Shown here: in pieces, positions 1 to 11,547 of the stretch | Position numbering within the stretch: position 1 is the first letter of the stretch | Layout: the number at the start of each line of letters is the position of its first letter | Assembly: GCA_034440635.1 (NCBI GenBank) | Contig: JAOTON010000331.1 | Location: 1 to 64,000, forward strand | Source of the DNA: Lepas anatifera | Lineage: Eukaryota; Arthropoda; Thecostraca; Lepadidae | DNA: 64,000 bases | Direction: 5' to 3' | The notes under the pieces: generated by a model | The model's database searches: none | The model's input: the letters and a program-made list of their open reading frames with translations, nothing else | What the model was told of the DNA's origin: nothing | Translations under genes and position numbers: made by a program

Positions 1-608
1 TCTTCTGCTTCAGAGGGGACGTAATATAGCCCTTCGTACTGGTCAGGCCTGCTTCCAGAAATAGCTCTTTTAGATAGCCCACAATGCTACCTGCGAGAGC
101 ATAATAGGACACTTCCTAAAACTGAGCTATTTCTGAAACGATTTATTTGACCCCTGACCAATTACAGGAGGCTATATTGCACGTCCCCCTCCTTAACGAA
201 GTATAGAAAAAGTATTCGAAATTGTAGTCTTTTTATGTAACATCCTATGCCCTGGTGGCATAGCTGTATCCAGCTTACCGACTGAATCCTCCAGGGGTTG
301 CAAAATACGGCCTACAGGATCTCAAAAGTTTACCTTAAACATTTTCATGTTTTTTTCGTTAATGCTCCATCCATGAATTTCCTATCAGAACATAGGTCAG
401 TCAGTGTCAAATAACCCCGAGAGTTAACCCGACCCGGCGATGAACGGAAGATAAACAATCAACGTTTTGGACGGGGCGCTAGTTGATTACCTACTCTAGA
501 CGCGATTGTAATTACAAGTGACAATAAAAAACAACCTGTGTGCACAGGTGCGCGGTGAGCGACTTGGGCCTGGCCGCTTGGGAGAGCAAACATCAAACAG
601 CCACTGTA
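1..608. other. No recognisable feature
   Basis: Moderately AT-rich sequence without a convincing ORF, TIR pair, tRNA-like box or tandem repeat. It lies outside the first complete unit of the ~2 kb tandem array that begins near 609. Confidence 0.5.
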
Positions 609-1356
609 AAGAGTATTCATGAAGTCTCTGCTGCAAAATAAGCCCGAGACGACAGATCCGTATTAGACAGATCCGTAATACATAAATTAAGGTGTAACTA
701 ATGAAAGCTCAAAACGTTACCAAGTTAGGCTACAATACTGCTCTTTAAATGGCAGTGATACCAACATGCAATGTTTTGTTTATCCCCTGTCCCATGAGAA
801 AAAGCTATGCGGCCACAACAGTAGCTAAATACAGCACGTGTGTTCAAATTTGTAGTCTATCCTGATACAATATTATCAACCTCAGACCACTATAATGTTA
901 GTCACACAAAGAAGCACGGTTTGGTACGTTCACGAAACGTTGAGAGGCTTTGTACAACATTCCATTCCGCTAACCACCACGAAGACTGCAGTGTTTATTA
1001 AAACAAAATGTCAGCTTCATGTTACTTGTATTTGAGATTACTCATGACATAAGCTGGCAATGTGTAAACTGGCCTGTCTCCTCGAAAACTGCATGTAAAA
1101 AGTACATTTAGGTAATATATTTCGGATTAGTCCTTCCTCAGAATCGGGTATGTTAAAGAGTTGAACGCCTGGCTACACTGTAGCAGAAAATTGTGATTGA
1201 ATCTTCTTAATTTTGGTGAAGGCCTTTGCGCTAATAATCTATCAGTCTTTTGCATTTTGGGTTCAAGGAGACAAGCCAGTATACATATTGTCAACTAATG
1301 TTAGAAGTAGCCTGAAATACACGTACCATGTAGCTAACACTGTTTTCTAATAATCT

Positions 1357-1555
1357 GGGGCCGGGGTGGCCTAGTGGCTTCGTTGCCAGTCTACGGATCG
1401 GATAGCATGGATTAACGTGGGTTCAAGCCCCAAGGCGGGAAACCGCCTTCCGTGTCCGATCTGACCCGGTGGAGAGGATCCTTAAACACCCACGCCAATA
1501 CTCCCTGTAATTGGGCAAGTGTGCCTGTTGGGAGTGGCCCTAATAAAATAAAAAT
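1357..1555 (+). mobile_element. tRNA-derived SINE
   Basis: Starts with GGGGCCGGGGTGGCCTAGTG, where TGGCCTAGTGGC resembles a pol III A box. A B box GGGTTCAAGCCCC follows ~50 nt later, and an A/T-rich tail of AATAA repeats ends it. The same place in units 2 and 3 lacks the segment, so it is an insertion. Flanks share an imperfect AATAAT-type duplication. The head is probably too diverged to be a functional tRNA gene. Confidence 0.75.
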
Positions 1556-1798
1556 AATAAATCCAAGAGTTCTTATAGTATTCAAAACCATGGGTGATGG
1601 CAAGCATGCATTGGCCCGATGGTTATTAGCAAACGTGGCCGCGCTTGTACTCCTGCTTCCCAAAGATACATCAACAATAGACCGAAGCGAATTCTAACTG
1701 GAGGAGCACACATTTGGCTACGTCTATGTAAAATTACAAAACTTAAAGGTTCTTAGATCCTGAACAAATAATGTGGCAGGTTAGACGTTTTAATGCAG

Positions 1799-2125
1799 CT
1801 TATATAGAGTAGAAAACATCAAACAGGGTTACGGGCAAGGAGGCTAGGCACATTGCAAACGGCAGAAATGGCATTAGGGTCAGGCAAGGTCACACAGAGC
1901 GGTTTGACGCGGCGCGACAGCGGCAGTGACGGCCGGCCAGAGATCAAAAGGAAGGAGCCGCCGGCGCCGCGGCCGGTGTTTGCGCAGATTTTGACAACCA
2001 CAGAACGGCCAGGAATAATATTCCCAGGGCGATACGGCCCTCACGGCGTCAACAACAGGGGGAGAGCGTGGACGTCTGAACAAACTCCATCGCCGCGCTG
2101 GGAGTGCCAAGATCTAACATAATTG
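1799..2125 (+). promoter_or_regulatory. TATA-like box plus GC-rich island in tandem unit 1
   Basis: CTTATATAG (1799-1807) is followed at once by a ~300 bp GC-rich block with GGCCGGCC and GCCGCGGCC motifs, in otherwise AT-rich surroundings. The block is kept in all three complete units (also 7889-8215 and 19171-19500). It stays open in one frame on the plus strand (~84-89 codons, beginning at a TTG, not an ATG) and in one or two frames on the minus strand. The open frames may only reflect GC richness. A promoter, a non-coding RNA start or a decayed LTR are all possible; none is shown. Confidence 0.35.
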
Positions 2126-3634
2126 CCGACACCAGTGGCGGATGCAAGGGCGAAGGCGGTTAAAGGCGCCAAGACACCCCGAAATTACAAAGCGCCTGTA
2201 GCTAATGCATGACTGAATGATTTTTTAAGGTAATACTGGGGAGGCTCCGAGCACCCTGTCCCATAACTAGCTCCGAAAAGAAGTTGTGGCCCCGCCATTA
2301 CCTAACTTTTTCAACTAATGCACATCATGAATAGATAAAATGCTAGCTATTTTACATAGCACAACCAAACATTTATTGGCACCTCAGCAGTTGGTAAGAT
2401 AAGCTTTGAATACATTCGATCTACTGGGTTTCCGATAGTTTTGCAAAATGTTTCCTTACACAATCAGTTTTTCCGAGTTTTGATTTCATCTCCCCATGAT
2501 ACATCTCTAGTAAATTGAACGTATTACTACATGCGTGAGAGGAATAAAAACATGATGATATGAGTATGAGTATGCAAAAATGTTGTAGCATGAGTATTCA
2601 TGAAGTATCTACTGCGAAATAAGCCCGAGACGACAGAGCCGCATTCGACAGATCCGTGATACAGCAATTAAGATGAAACTAAGGACGGCTCAAAACGATA
2701 CCAAGTTGGGCTGCAATACTGCTCTTTAAATGACAGTGATGCATGTAATGTTGTATTTATCCCCTGTTCCCTGAGAGAAAGCTACGCAGATACAGATAAT
2801 GAAATGCAAGCTATGTTCCCCCAGTTTACCGAAATGTACCAAGGTTGGTCGAAATGGTAGCCATGGAAGAAATGTTACACAGGCTTAGTATTGCACCGAC
2901 CATGTTCCAAAATGCAGCGTTTAATACAATTTCAACACGGTACTGAATCAAAGCCAGCTACACATGTTCGAGGAAAGCATAAAGGGCACCATATGTCACT
3001 ACGAAGGTGCTCACCACACCTCAATAATGTCTGCAATTTCATCTCTGGCTCGTGAGAGGAAGCTATGCTGCCCCAACAGTAGCTAAATACAGAACGTGTG
3101 TTCAAATTGGTAGTCTTCCCTGATACAATAAGATGAGTCTCAGACCACTAAAATGTGAGTCACACGAAGAAGAATGGTTTGCTACGTTCACAAAACATTG
3201 AGAGGCTTAGCACAAGTTTTTATTGCTCTAACCACGGCGAAGACTGCAGTATTTATTTTAGAAAATGTTAGCTTTATGTTCCTTGTATTTGAGATTACTC
3301 ATAACATACGTTGACAATGTGTCTGCTGGCTTGTCTCCTCGAACACTGAATGTAAAGTACACTTAGATAATATATTCCGGCACAGCCCTTCCTCAGAATC
3401 ATGTATGTTAAAGAATTAATTGCCTGGCTACACTACGGCAGAACAGTTGTGAATGGATCTAGCTTATTTTTGTGAATGACTGTGCCCTAATAATCTATGT
3501 GTATTCTACATTTTGGTTACAAGGAGACAGGTCAGTATACACTTTGTCAAGTTATGATATGAGTAACGTAAAACACAAGTAAAATGAAGCCAACATTTTG
3601 TGTCTAACAATCTAAGAGTTCTTATAGTAGGTAT

Positions 3635-4029
3635 CAGTGGCGGATCCAGGGGGGCAAAAAGGCAATTGCCCCCCAAACGGAAAAGCTCGGGGCAAAACTA
3701 TATTTTTGCCCCCAAAGCGATCGACCTCCTTTTTCCCCGACTCATTTTAAGTTTATAGGCAACATTTTGGTGCTTTACCTCTCAACTTCTAACGGAACCA
3801 GTTAAGTTCAGTGAAAATATCGGGCCTTGGATAGGAAAAAAGGATCTTGAGCTCATATTTTTCAGCCCGTGACGTTTTTTTTTTTTTTTTTTTTTTTTTT
3901 GCTTCTTGCCTCAAACACCCGTACCGGGAAGTCATATTTTAGCGCAATTTTGCGTTGCGCGACGTTTTTTTTTTTTGCTTTTCGACTTTGGTTTGCCCCT
4001 CCCAAACCGACCGGCTAGATCCGCCACTG
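3635..4029. mobile_element. hAT-type MITE with 8-bp TSD
   Basis: 395 bp element with ends CAGTGGCGGATCC and GATCCGCCACTG, flanked by a perfect 8-bp duplication GTAGGTAT (3627-3634 and 4030-4037). The same site is empty in unit 3 (18492-18499). Sub-terminal G-runs pair with C-runs, and a ~26 bp poly-T lies near 3875-3900. No ORF. TIR style and an 8-bp TSD indicate a non-autonomous hAT element. The same family is at 17962-18360, and diverged relatives are at 6143, 29300 and 39171. Confidence 0.9.
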
Positions 4030-4080
4030 GTAGGTATTCAAAACCATGCACTGAGAGAAAATTTTCACAATGTCTATACG

Positions 4081-4262
4081 GGGATGAGGTGGCTTAGTGG
4101 TTAGCACCCTTGTCTTCTAAGCCACCGGTCCCGGGTTCAAGTCCCGGCGGAGCCTCTGAAAAAGTTGATCTGATCCCCAATATCCCTTCCAACAGGGTGA
4201 GAGTTGGCGACGCCGTATGACCCTGGCTGTTGGTGCGTCGTTAAACCCCAACAATTATTATT
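4081..4262 (+). mobile_element. tRNA-derived SINE with 14-bp TSD
   Basis: The tRNA-like head has A box TGGCTTAGTGGTTAG and B box GGGTTCAAGTCCC. The tail contains GAGAGTTGGCGACGCC, ATGACCCTGG and GTCGTTAAACCCCAAC, then ATT repeats. Both sides carry ACAATGTCTATACG (4067-4080 and 4263-4276), a perfect 14-bp duplication typical of LINE-mediated insertion. The tail is shared with SINEs at 17513, 40377 and 50357 whose heads differ. Confidence 0.9.
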
Positions 4263-4632
4263 ACAATGTCTATACGAATACAGCCCTGATATTGGGGTTG
4301 ACTAAAGCACAACCAACGCTAAAGAAGGACAAAACCCAGTTCGTGCAAAGTAAAAAGTAGTCAAGGCATTGTTTTAAAACGAACATTAGTCGTCCTCTCA
4401 TGATGATATGAACACGCAACTTAGCCAGTACAAGGGTAGCAACGCTGTCCCGTATGATCAAAGCCGGCAGTAGGACAGCCTTGCTAATACATTGGCAAGA
4501 TGGTCGCATCCTTGCAAATGCCGTACACATTTTGACCTGGTATTACTTGTGTCGCGGAAGCACCGGAAGTGTAAGATGCACGTGCGCTACTGCATTTTTC
4601 ATTCGTGTCGTGATCAAACGCCTCCCTCAGTC

Positions 4633-5824
4633 TTAACCCGCGCGGGGCTGAGGTCTCCAGCCGAACGCGCGGGGCTGGAGGGTGTAAATTTTACCCCCTG
4701 TTATCTCCCGAATTAATGCTCCGATTTGGAAAATTCAAACGCCAATCGAAAGATCTCATCCCGCACAACTAAAAACATGTACTTAATTTAAAGTTTGAGG
4801 TCAAGGTCAAGGTCAAGCTGAGGTCAGCTGTCAAAAGCATGGTTTTTGAGGTTGCAATGCTACGGAGATCAGGCAATGGAAGCTATGAGCTTCATACTTC
4901 ATGGAAAGCCTTCACTTGAATGCAGCAAGGTGCTTTGAGACCGTTAGGCTGGTGGCATGACCGGGTCAGGTCAAGATGAGGTCACTAAAGGTCACCATAA
5001 TTTTGTATCCAAATGTGGTTGGTCATGCGATACATGTTTTTGAGCCATTTTGCATGCAGAATTCAGCTATGATGTTCAGAGAATCATATCTGAAATACTC
5101 TGGTCTCACCTTGCACAGCCGGGGTCAAGGTAGGTCATCAGAGGTCAACTTTTTAAGTTCATACTTTTTGCCAAATGACACATGATTTTGGACCTATTTT
5201 GTCTCAGGAACACTATAAAAGTAGTGTAAAGCGTGTACGAGGTCATCCTGGGTCATCCTGGGTCCCTATGATTCACTAAATAAAGACAGTATTGATCGGC
5301 CCTAAAAATCATTGCGTGAGTCGCTGAGCTTTCGCAGCTCTCCAGGCTAAAACTATAAAGCTAGAGACTCAAAATTTGTCATGCATATGCACTGTATGGT
5401 GTTTTACCAAATAAATTCCGGTTTTTTAAAATCTTGAAAATTTTAGAAATTTTGTAACTTTTTCTAATTTTTTTAATATTTTTTCCAAAACCAAAATTTT
5501 GAAAATCCGAGACAGCCATTTTGAAGACCACAATAATGCCTATCGTTTGATGCAAGAAAATTGGAAATCGGTTCAGAACTGTAGCTTCAGCAGCTCTTTA
5601 AACATTGCGCGATTTTGGTACAAAAATCGCCTGTAGTGACGTCACATTTTTGCTTATTTCTCAAAAAATGTTCAACCGATTTCATTTTTTATTTGGCAGA
5701 AATGTGTAAAATTTATGTAAGCAAAGGTTTTGAAAATTTGGCGGCGCTGCGCGCCGCCGTTTTTGAGATGTCGCAAAAATTCGCGAGGGGGGTAAAATTT
5801 ACCCCCCAGCCCCGCGCGGGTTAA
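4633..5824. mobile_element. TTAA-flanked piggyBac-like non-autonomous element
   Basis: 1192 bp between TTAA copies (4633-4636 and 5821-5824). Ends read TTAACCCGCGCGGGG and CCCCGCGCGGGTTAA. Sub-terminal palindromes built on an AAATTT core lie at 4676-4698 and 5787-5807 (G-run, TAAAATTTTA-type core, C-run). The left end repeats the terminal module after a short linker; the right end does not. Near the right end is GGCGGCGCTGCGCGCCGCC followed by GTTTTTGAGATGTCGCAAAAA, matching sub-terminal text at 17780 and 44740. The interior has AGGTCA direct repeats and no transposase ORF. Confidence 0.85.
4798..4826 (+). promoter_or_regulatory. AGGTCA half-site direct repeats
   Basis: Three contiguous AGGTCA copies (4798-4815) and a fourth at 4821-4826, inside the TTAA element. 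AGGTCA is the half-site of nuclear receptors. Similar direct and inverted groups occur in the other TTAA elements. Function is inferred only from motif identity. Confidence 0.4.
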
Positions 5825-6142
5825 GGACGCAGGCCACGGGGAGTGTACGCGGGACGGTGCTAGTACAGTTAGCGGATTGCGGTGGAAAAGTTTTTTTGGT
5901 TGGCGTATAGCCTATTTAGTTATATTCTAGATCAATCTTTTTCAGTGTCAGTGCCCTATGACATTGGGAGCAGGCAGTCGCTAAAGTGGTGTGGACCTGG
6001 AAACGGATTGGACTTGCAAGGCAAGCAGCTGCATTGGAATGCGAAGTGTCCAATTAGGTACAAACCTACGTGTTTGGAAGCTTCTTCCATTGCATACAAA
6101 TGGCTTTATGGGTGTAGCCAGGGATTCTCAGGCATATGGAAC

Positions 6143-6498
6143 CAGTGGCGGATCTGGCCGGTAGGTTTGGGGGGAACCAAAGTCGAAAAGAAAAAATAAG
6201 CCGGTAAAATATCTGGACAAAAGATGTTTGTTTTTGCTTTTCAATGACCATTCACTCAAAAGCGGTTTTTGATATCAAAAGGACCTAGGTCCAATGCTTG
6301 CACTGAAGTTGACTGGTTCTGTTTGAAGTTGAATGTTTCAGTTAAAACACCAAAGCCTTGCTTATAGACTTCAGGAGCAGGAGCCGGGGAAAAATGACTA
6401 AAATTCGACAGCTTTTGGTGGGAATATGGTTCTTCACTGAACTTTTTTCGTTTGGGGGATCAACTGCCTTTTTGCCCCCTCCCCTGATTCGGCCACTG
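6143..6498. mobile_element. hAT-type MITE, diverged
   Basis: 356 bp with ends CAGTGGCGGATCTGG and GATTCGGCCACTG. The inside keeps the family features (G-run near one end, TTTTTGCCCCCTCC near the other) in the opposite orientation to the copy at 3635. No clear 8-bp duplication survives. Confidence 0.65.
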
Positions 6499-7600
6499 TT
6501 GGCTTCTTTGAGTTCTGGTGACCTCAATATTAAATCAACCAAAACAAGTTCGCACAATGGTTATTCGTCTCGTCAAGAGCTTTCGAGCGCAAGCAAAGAA
6601 TACATCTGCACACCGGTTTTCCGATAACCGTGTCCTAACCGCCTCGCGTCTCATTTTCAGCCCGAGCTCCCAATGCCGTGGTGTGGGTGTTCGGCTAGTA
6701 TATGATGACAACATCCAGGCTGTGGGTGCGACACTGCGAGCGCACACAGTATGTGGGATGACGTGGAGGTGGTGGTGGTGGATGGGCCAATTGAAGCCCT
6801 CCTTATGTGGATCATATGCCAGTTCGTCTTCAGTCTGGAAAATAAAGGGACCAAAACAACAGTTCGCTTCTTGGCCTTCAATGTCCTCGCTGCAAAGGAC
6901 CTGAACGTCCTCTGGAATCATCAAAGAATTTCGGGATGCGATGGTGATGGGAGATGGCTGAGCTGGAGAGGCTCAGGTGATTTAGCTGGAGTGGCTCAGT
7001 TGGCCAAGATGATTGCGGTATGATGTTCGTGTGTTATTTTCATTCGTGGAAAGATTTTGCAATTACTACGATCTGTAATAGTCATGTGTTTGCTTTTTCT
7101 TCATAAATTGATCTCCCTTAATAAAAGAAAAACAACAAAGGAAACATATTTTAAGAGGAGTTACCTCAGATGCGATCAGTGTTTTTCAGCAGGAACGAAG
7201 AGGAGTTTCATTGGGGTTCAAATAAGGATCAATGACATACTTCGAACGTTTTGTAGACCTATTCACTGGTTTGTAATTCACCCATACTGAAGCTAAAAAA
7301 TCGTACCTCCCTTATTCAGGCGCTAGAATGAGGCCGACTGAAGACATTGTCTAGACCTGGTTTAAATCCTCGTTCTTACGATAAGTTACTAGAGTAAGAA
7401 AGACTAGCACATTTGTAGGCCATGGTTAAGACTTCGTACAGACTTGGTTACTGCATTTTAAACATTGTAGGCACTTGGTTGCAATACGATGGTCGATGAT
7501 TAATACCAACTCAACCCTGGTCAAAGCCTTGTTCTGGTGCTAACTGTTGGGCCCACAATGTTAGTTTTGGAGTAAAAAACGTGTAAATGCTTGCTAATGA
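6499..7600. other. Interior of CACTG-ended element, no gene recognised
   Basis: Several overlapping ORFs of 60-130 codons lie on both strands around 6500-7020 in a GTGG-rich stretch, but none has a known motif or codon pattern that favours it. The 7020-7600 part is AT-rich and featureless. Confidence 0.4.
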
Positions 7601-7888
7601 TGCAGACATTTAGAACACAAACTTAAGGGTTCTGCAGCCCTCGTTACAAGGTTGTAACTTAGTGAAAAATTTTTCTCTGTGGGTGCCGTCAAGAATGCAT
7701 TCCTCTGTTGGTTACTAGCAAACTTGGCCATGCTTGTACTACTGCTTCCCAAAAATGCATCAACAATAAACCAGAACAACTTCTAACTGGAGCAGCACAC
7801 ATCTGGCTACGTCCACGTAAAATTGCAAAACTAAAAGGTTCTTAGATCCTGAAGAAATAATATGGCAGGTTACACGTTTTAATGCAGC

Positions 7889-8215
7889 TTATATAGAGTA
7901 GAAAACATCAAACAGGGTTACAGGCAAGGAGGCTAGGCACGTTGCAAACGGCAGAATTGGCATTAGGGTCAAGCCAGGTCACACAGACCGGTTTGACGCG
8001 GCGCTACAGCGACAGTGCCGGCCGGCCAGAGATCAAAAGGAAGGAGCCGCCGGAGCCGCGGCCTGTGTTTGCGCAGATTTTTACAACCACAGAACGACGC
8101 GGTATAATGTGCCCGAAGCGACACGGCCCTCACGGCGTCAACAACAGGGGGAGAGCGTGGACATCTGAGCAAAGTCCATCGCCGCGCTGGGATTGACAAG
8201 ATCTAACATAATTGC
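7889..8215 (+). promoter_or_regulatory. TATA-like box plus GC-rich island in tandem unit 2
   Basis: TTATATA at 7889-7895 followed by the second copy of the GC-rich island. It differs from unit 1 by scattered substitutions and keeps the plus-strand open frame for about 84 codons and a minus-strand frame of 76. Confidence 0.35.
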
Positions 8216-10489
8216 CGACACCAGTGGCGGATGCAAGGGCGGAGGCGGTTAAAGGGGCCAAGACACCCCCAAAATTACAAAGCGCCTGTAGCTAATGCAT
8301 GACTGAATGATTTTTAAGGTAATACTGGGGAGGCTCCGAGCCCCCTGTCCCCTAACTAGCTCCGCAAAGAAGTTGTGGCCCCGCCATTACCTTTTTGCCA
8401 ACTAATTCACATAATGAATAGATCAAGTGCTCGCTATTTTATCATAGCACAACAAAACATTCATTGGCACCTCAGCAGTTGGTAAGATAAGCTTTGAATA
8501 CATTCGATCTACTGGGTTTCCGATAGTTTTGCAAATGTTTCCCTACACAATCAGTTTTTTCCGAGTTTTGATTTCATCTCCCCATGATACACCTCTAGTA
8601 AATTGAACGTATTACTACATGGGTGAAAGGGAAAAACATGATGACATGAGTATGAGCATGCAAAAATTTTGTAGCATGAGTATTCATGAAGCATCTGCTG
8701 CGAAATAAGCACGAGACGACAGAGCCGCATTCGACAGATCCGTAAAACAGCAATTAAGATGAAACTAAGGACAGCTCTAAACGATGCCAAGTTGGGCTGC
8801 AATACTGCTCTTTAAATGACAGTGATGCATGTAATGTTGTATTTATCCCCTGCTCCCTGAGAAAAAGCTACGCAGATACAGATAAAATGCAAGCTATGTT
8901 CCCCCAGTTTACTGAAATGTACCAAGGTTGGTCGAAATGGTAGCCATGGAAGAAATGTTACACAGGCTTAGTATTGCACCGACCATGTTCCAAAATGCAG
9001 CGTTTAATACAATTTCAACACGGTACTGAATCAAAGCAGGCTACACATGTTCGAGGAAAGCATAAAAGGGCACCATATGTCACTATGAAGGTGCTCACCA
9101 CATCTCAATAATATCTGCAATTTCACCTCTGGCCCATGAGAGGAAGCTATGCTGCCCCAACAGTAGCTAAATACAGAAAGTGTGTTGATATTGGTAGTCT
9201 TTCCTGATACAATAAGATGAGCTTCAGACCACTAAAATGTGAGTCACACGAAGAAGAACGGTTTGCTACGTTCACAAAACGTTGAGAGGCTTTGCACAAG
9301 TCTTCTTATTGCGCTAACCACGGCGAAGACTGCAGTATTTATTAAAAACAAAATGTTAGCATCATGTTACTTGTATTTGAGATTACTCATAACATACGTT
9401 GACAATGTGTCTGCTGGCCTGTCTCCTCGAACACTGAGTGTAAAGTATACTTAGATAATATATTCCGGCATAGTCCTTTCTCAGAATCATGTATGTTAAC
9501 ACGCGCATTGACGGGGGTCTGAGCCACCTTCGCCTTGACGGGGGCGGGTACCCGCCCCCTAAGATCTCGAGAACCACGGTAGGTAGCAAAAAACGGTAAA
9601 CGGCATTGGGTAGCCCATCCACTTCTCCATCGAAAATATTTGAACCATTTTTTCAGGTCACATTTAAGGCCACGAGAGGTCAAAACATGCCGTAATAGGG
9701 GGGCATTCCAGGACAAAACGACCAAAAATATTGCAATTTGACACCACCATGTCTAGAGAAAATCTGAAACTTTGTCTCCGGGGTAGTTTTGGGCCAGAAA
9801 CACGCCTGTGAGAATCTTAGCCCCCTCCAACCAACGGTGACCGAGTTATAGCCCGAGGCATTTTCGGGAGGTCACGTTGTAGACTCATCTTTGATGTTTC
9901 ATAACTCAAAAACGCATCACCTGATTAACAAGTTTTGTATATCATTGAACTCGTCTTGAATTATAGTTTATTTTGAAAAAAGAAAATTTCAAGATTTGAA
10001 AATTTTTGATTTTTAATTTGTTTGACCTTTTCTTTTTTGACCCAGCTTGACCTTTTCGCAGTTGAAATTGCCCTTTTAGACACCTCAGAAATTTTTCTTT
10101 ATAATATATTTTTCGATGGCAAAAATAAGAAATGCGTTCTTGCTATAAGTTCCAAATATTTAGCACCTAAGGTAGGTAAGTAGACGGTTTTTGACCACTG
10201 CGGTAGTACAGCCTCATGTTTAACGCCGCAAACATAGCGATTGCTTTTGTAATCGGTTGCTGGAAATCATACTGCTTTGTCTTTACGAAATTTTCATCGT
10301 GCAAGTATCAGAATTTATGACAATTAACGCGCGCCCACCCGAGGGGGTGGGCCGCCGGCCTCCTCAGGTCTCTACGGGTAGTAACAAAACACCTTCGCGC
10401 AGCGCCAACGTACTCCATCTACCTCTAACACAACATTTTGCAGCTTCTGGAAAAATAATTTAGGTCAACTGGGAGGTGGTAGGTACCGT

Positions 10490-10690
10490 AAATGTTGAAG
10501 GCCAGCTGGCAACTGACTGGTGAGGGAGTGACCTGAGGTAGACGGCCTTCGTTATGCCTTGTGGGACTTTCAACTTTGTTTCCTTGATTAACACTTTATC
10601 GTCGGAATTGCTCGTTTGGGTGGTGGGGTAGGGGTCTCCGTCAAAAGTCCCTTGATGACTCTAGTGAGACACCTACTCCTAAAACCGCCT
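10490..10690 (+). mobile_element. 5'-truncated SINE tail (CAACTGACTGG family)
   Basis: Contains GCTGGCAACTGACTGGTGAG, a GTTGCTCGTTCGG-like region and GTCTCCGTC, matching the tails at 14975-15155 and 21195-21385. It has no tRNA-like head of its own and abuts the head of the next SINE, so the pair looks like a tandem or dimeric insertion. Confidence 0.7.
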
Positions 10691-11547
10691 CCTTGCCGCC
10701 CCGGTAGCTCAGTTGGCAGAGCGTTGGGCTCCGGCCCGCGGCTCAGAAGCATGCAGTGGCAGTGCATGTCCAGTAGGGGTGCCCATTTTTGGGCAAGGAA
10801 TCCATATTTTAAGTGGGGGTTGTTTTTTCCCATTATTTGGTCTGTTCTGACTTCATCAGTGGAAAAATTAACGAAATCAAACAATTTCTAGGGGTCGCGA
10901 ATTTAAAATGAAAACTTCCGTTTTCGCGGAAATTGACCTAATTTGACATATTTCACCCGTGAATTGCCAGTGTTTTACATCGGTCTTAAAGGGAATGTGG
11001 CACCTTGAAGCAATTCTAGACTGTGGTGGTTTTAAGGTCAATAAATTCTGAAAATCATTGATTTGGCCTTATTTCTGCTGAAAAATGACTATATTTCGTT
11101 GTATTTCACTTTTCTCTGTTTGCAATAAAAGTCTCCAAATTAGCGTGACGTCACATCGGCGTAATGCTTGCGCAAAATTGAACATGTTTGTGTTGCGCCA
11201 AAAACGAATACGAAAACGAATGAAGCGGTCTTAGATAAAAGAGGATTCCATTAGGAATCAAAGTAACAATTATCCATTTTTTCTACTTTTCTTGATATAT
11301 TGAAACATATTTCACGTTTCAACCAAGTCAATAAAGCAAGTTATACGCATTTCTAATCGACGGTACCAATATTATGTTTAGCACGTGCAAGGTCCAAGCA
11401 AGAAAAATTGTCCAAGCAGCACGTGCAGAGGGGCTTGGTCATGACGTCACTTTCCTGACGCCTGACGAGCGTTACGTCACAGCCGGGGAGATCGGGGAGC
11501 TTAGAGCATCTTTTAGACCTATTGGGGTAGGTTAGACCTAGGCAGCG

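Larger units (their letters stand above)
609..2590. repeat. Tandem ~2 kb repeat, unit 1
   Basis: First of four copies of a long tandem unit. Each copy opens with a segment reading roughly TATTCATGAAGT..TCTGCTGC followed by AGACGACAG (609, 2591, 8680, 22530). Landmarks recur in the same order: the AAGACTGCAGT stretch, the TGTCTCCTCGAA stretch, ATGTTAAAGA, the TTCTTATAGTA stretch, a TATA-like box, a GC-rich island and a GAGGCTCCGAG stretch. This copy carries a SINE at 1357-1555 but lacks the large insertions of units 2 and 3, so it serves as an empty-site reference: the TTAA used by the 8.4 kb element in unit 3 is intact here at 1153-1156. No protein-coding role is evident. Confidence 0.85.
4049..7681. 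mobile_element. 3.6 kb element with CACTG-type inverted ends
   Basis: Left end CACTGAGAGAAAATTTTCAC matches the reverse complement of the right end (CACAGAGAAAAATTTTTCAC) over ~20 bp with few differences. Comparison with 18501-18520 shows that this whole block is absent from unit 3, so it was inserted as a piece. The target duplication is unclear (zero, or 2 bp TG). CAC-type ends recall the CACTA/CMC superfamily, but no transposase is recognised; most of the interior is later insertions (SINE 4081-4262, TTAA element 4633-5824, MITE 6143-6498). Confidence 0.65.
2591..8679. repeat. Tandem ~2 kb repeat, unit 2, interrupted
   Basis: Second copy of the unit. Removing the hAT MITE at 3635-4029 and the CACTG-ended element at 4049-7681 restores the order and spacing seen in units 1 and 3. 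The segment TTCAAAACCATG before 4049 joins GGTGCCGTCAAGAATGC after 7681, as at 18501-18520. It keeps an uninterrupted TTAA at 3408-3411, the site occupied by the 8.4 kb insertion in unit 3. Confidence 0.8.

Noticed and set aside
1853..2122. 89-codon frame conserved in three tandem units as a gene
   Set aside because: It begins at TTG, not ATG, lies in a GC-rich block open in several frames on both strands, and has no motif.
4081..4153. Functional tRNA gene
   Set aside because: A and B boxes are present, but perfect 14-bp flanking duplications and the shared tail identify a SINE insertion.
10697..10770. Functional tRNA gene
   Set aside because: The GTAGCTCAGTTGGCAGAGC start is tRNA-like, but no full cloverleaf forms and the sequence continues into a SINE body.
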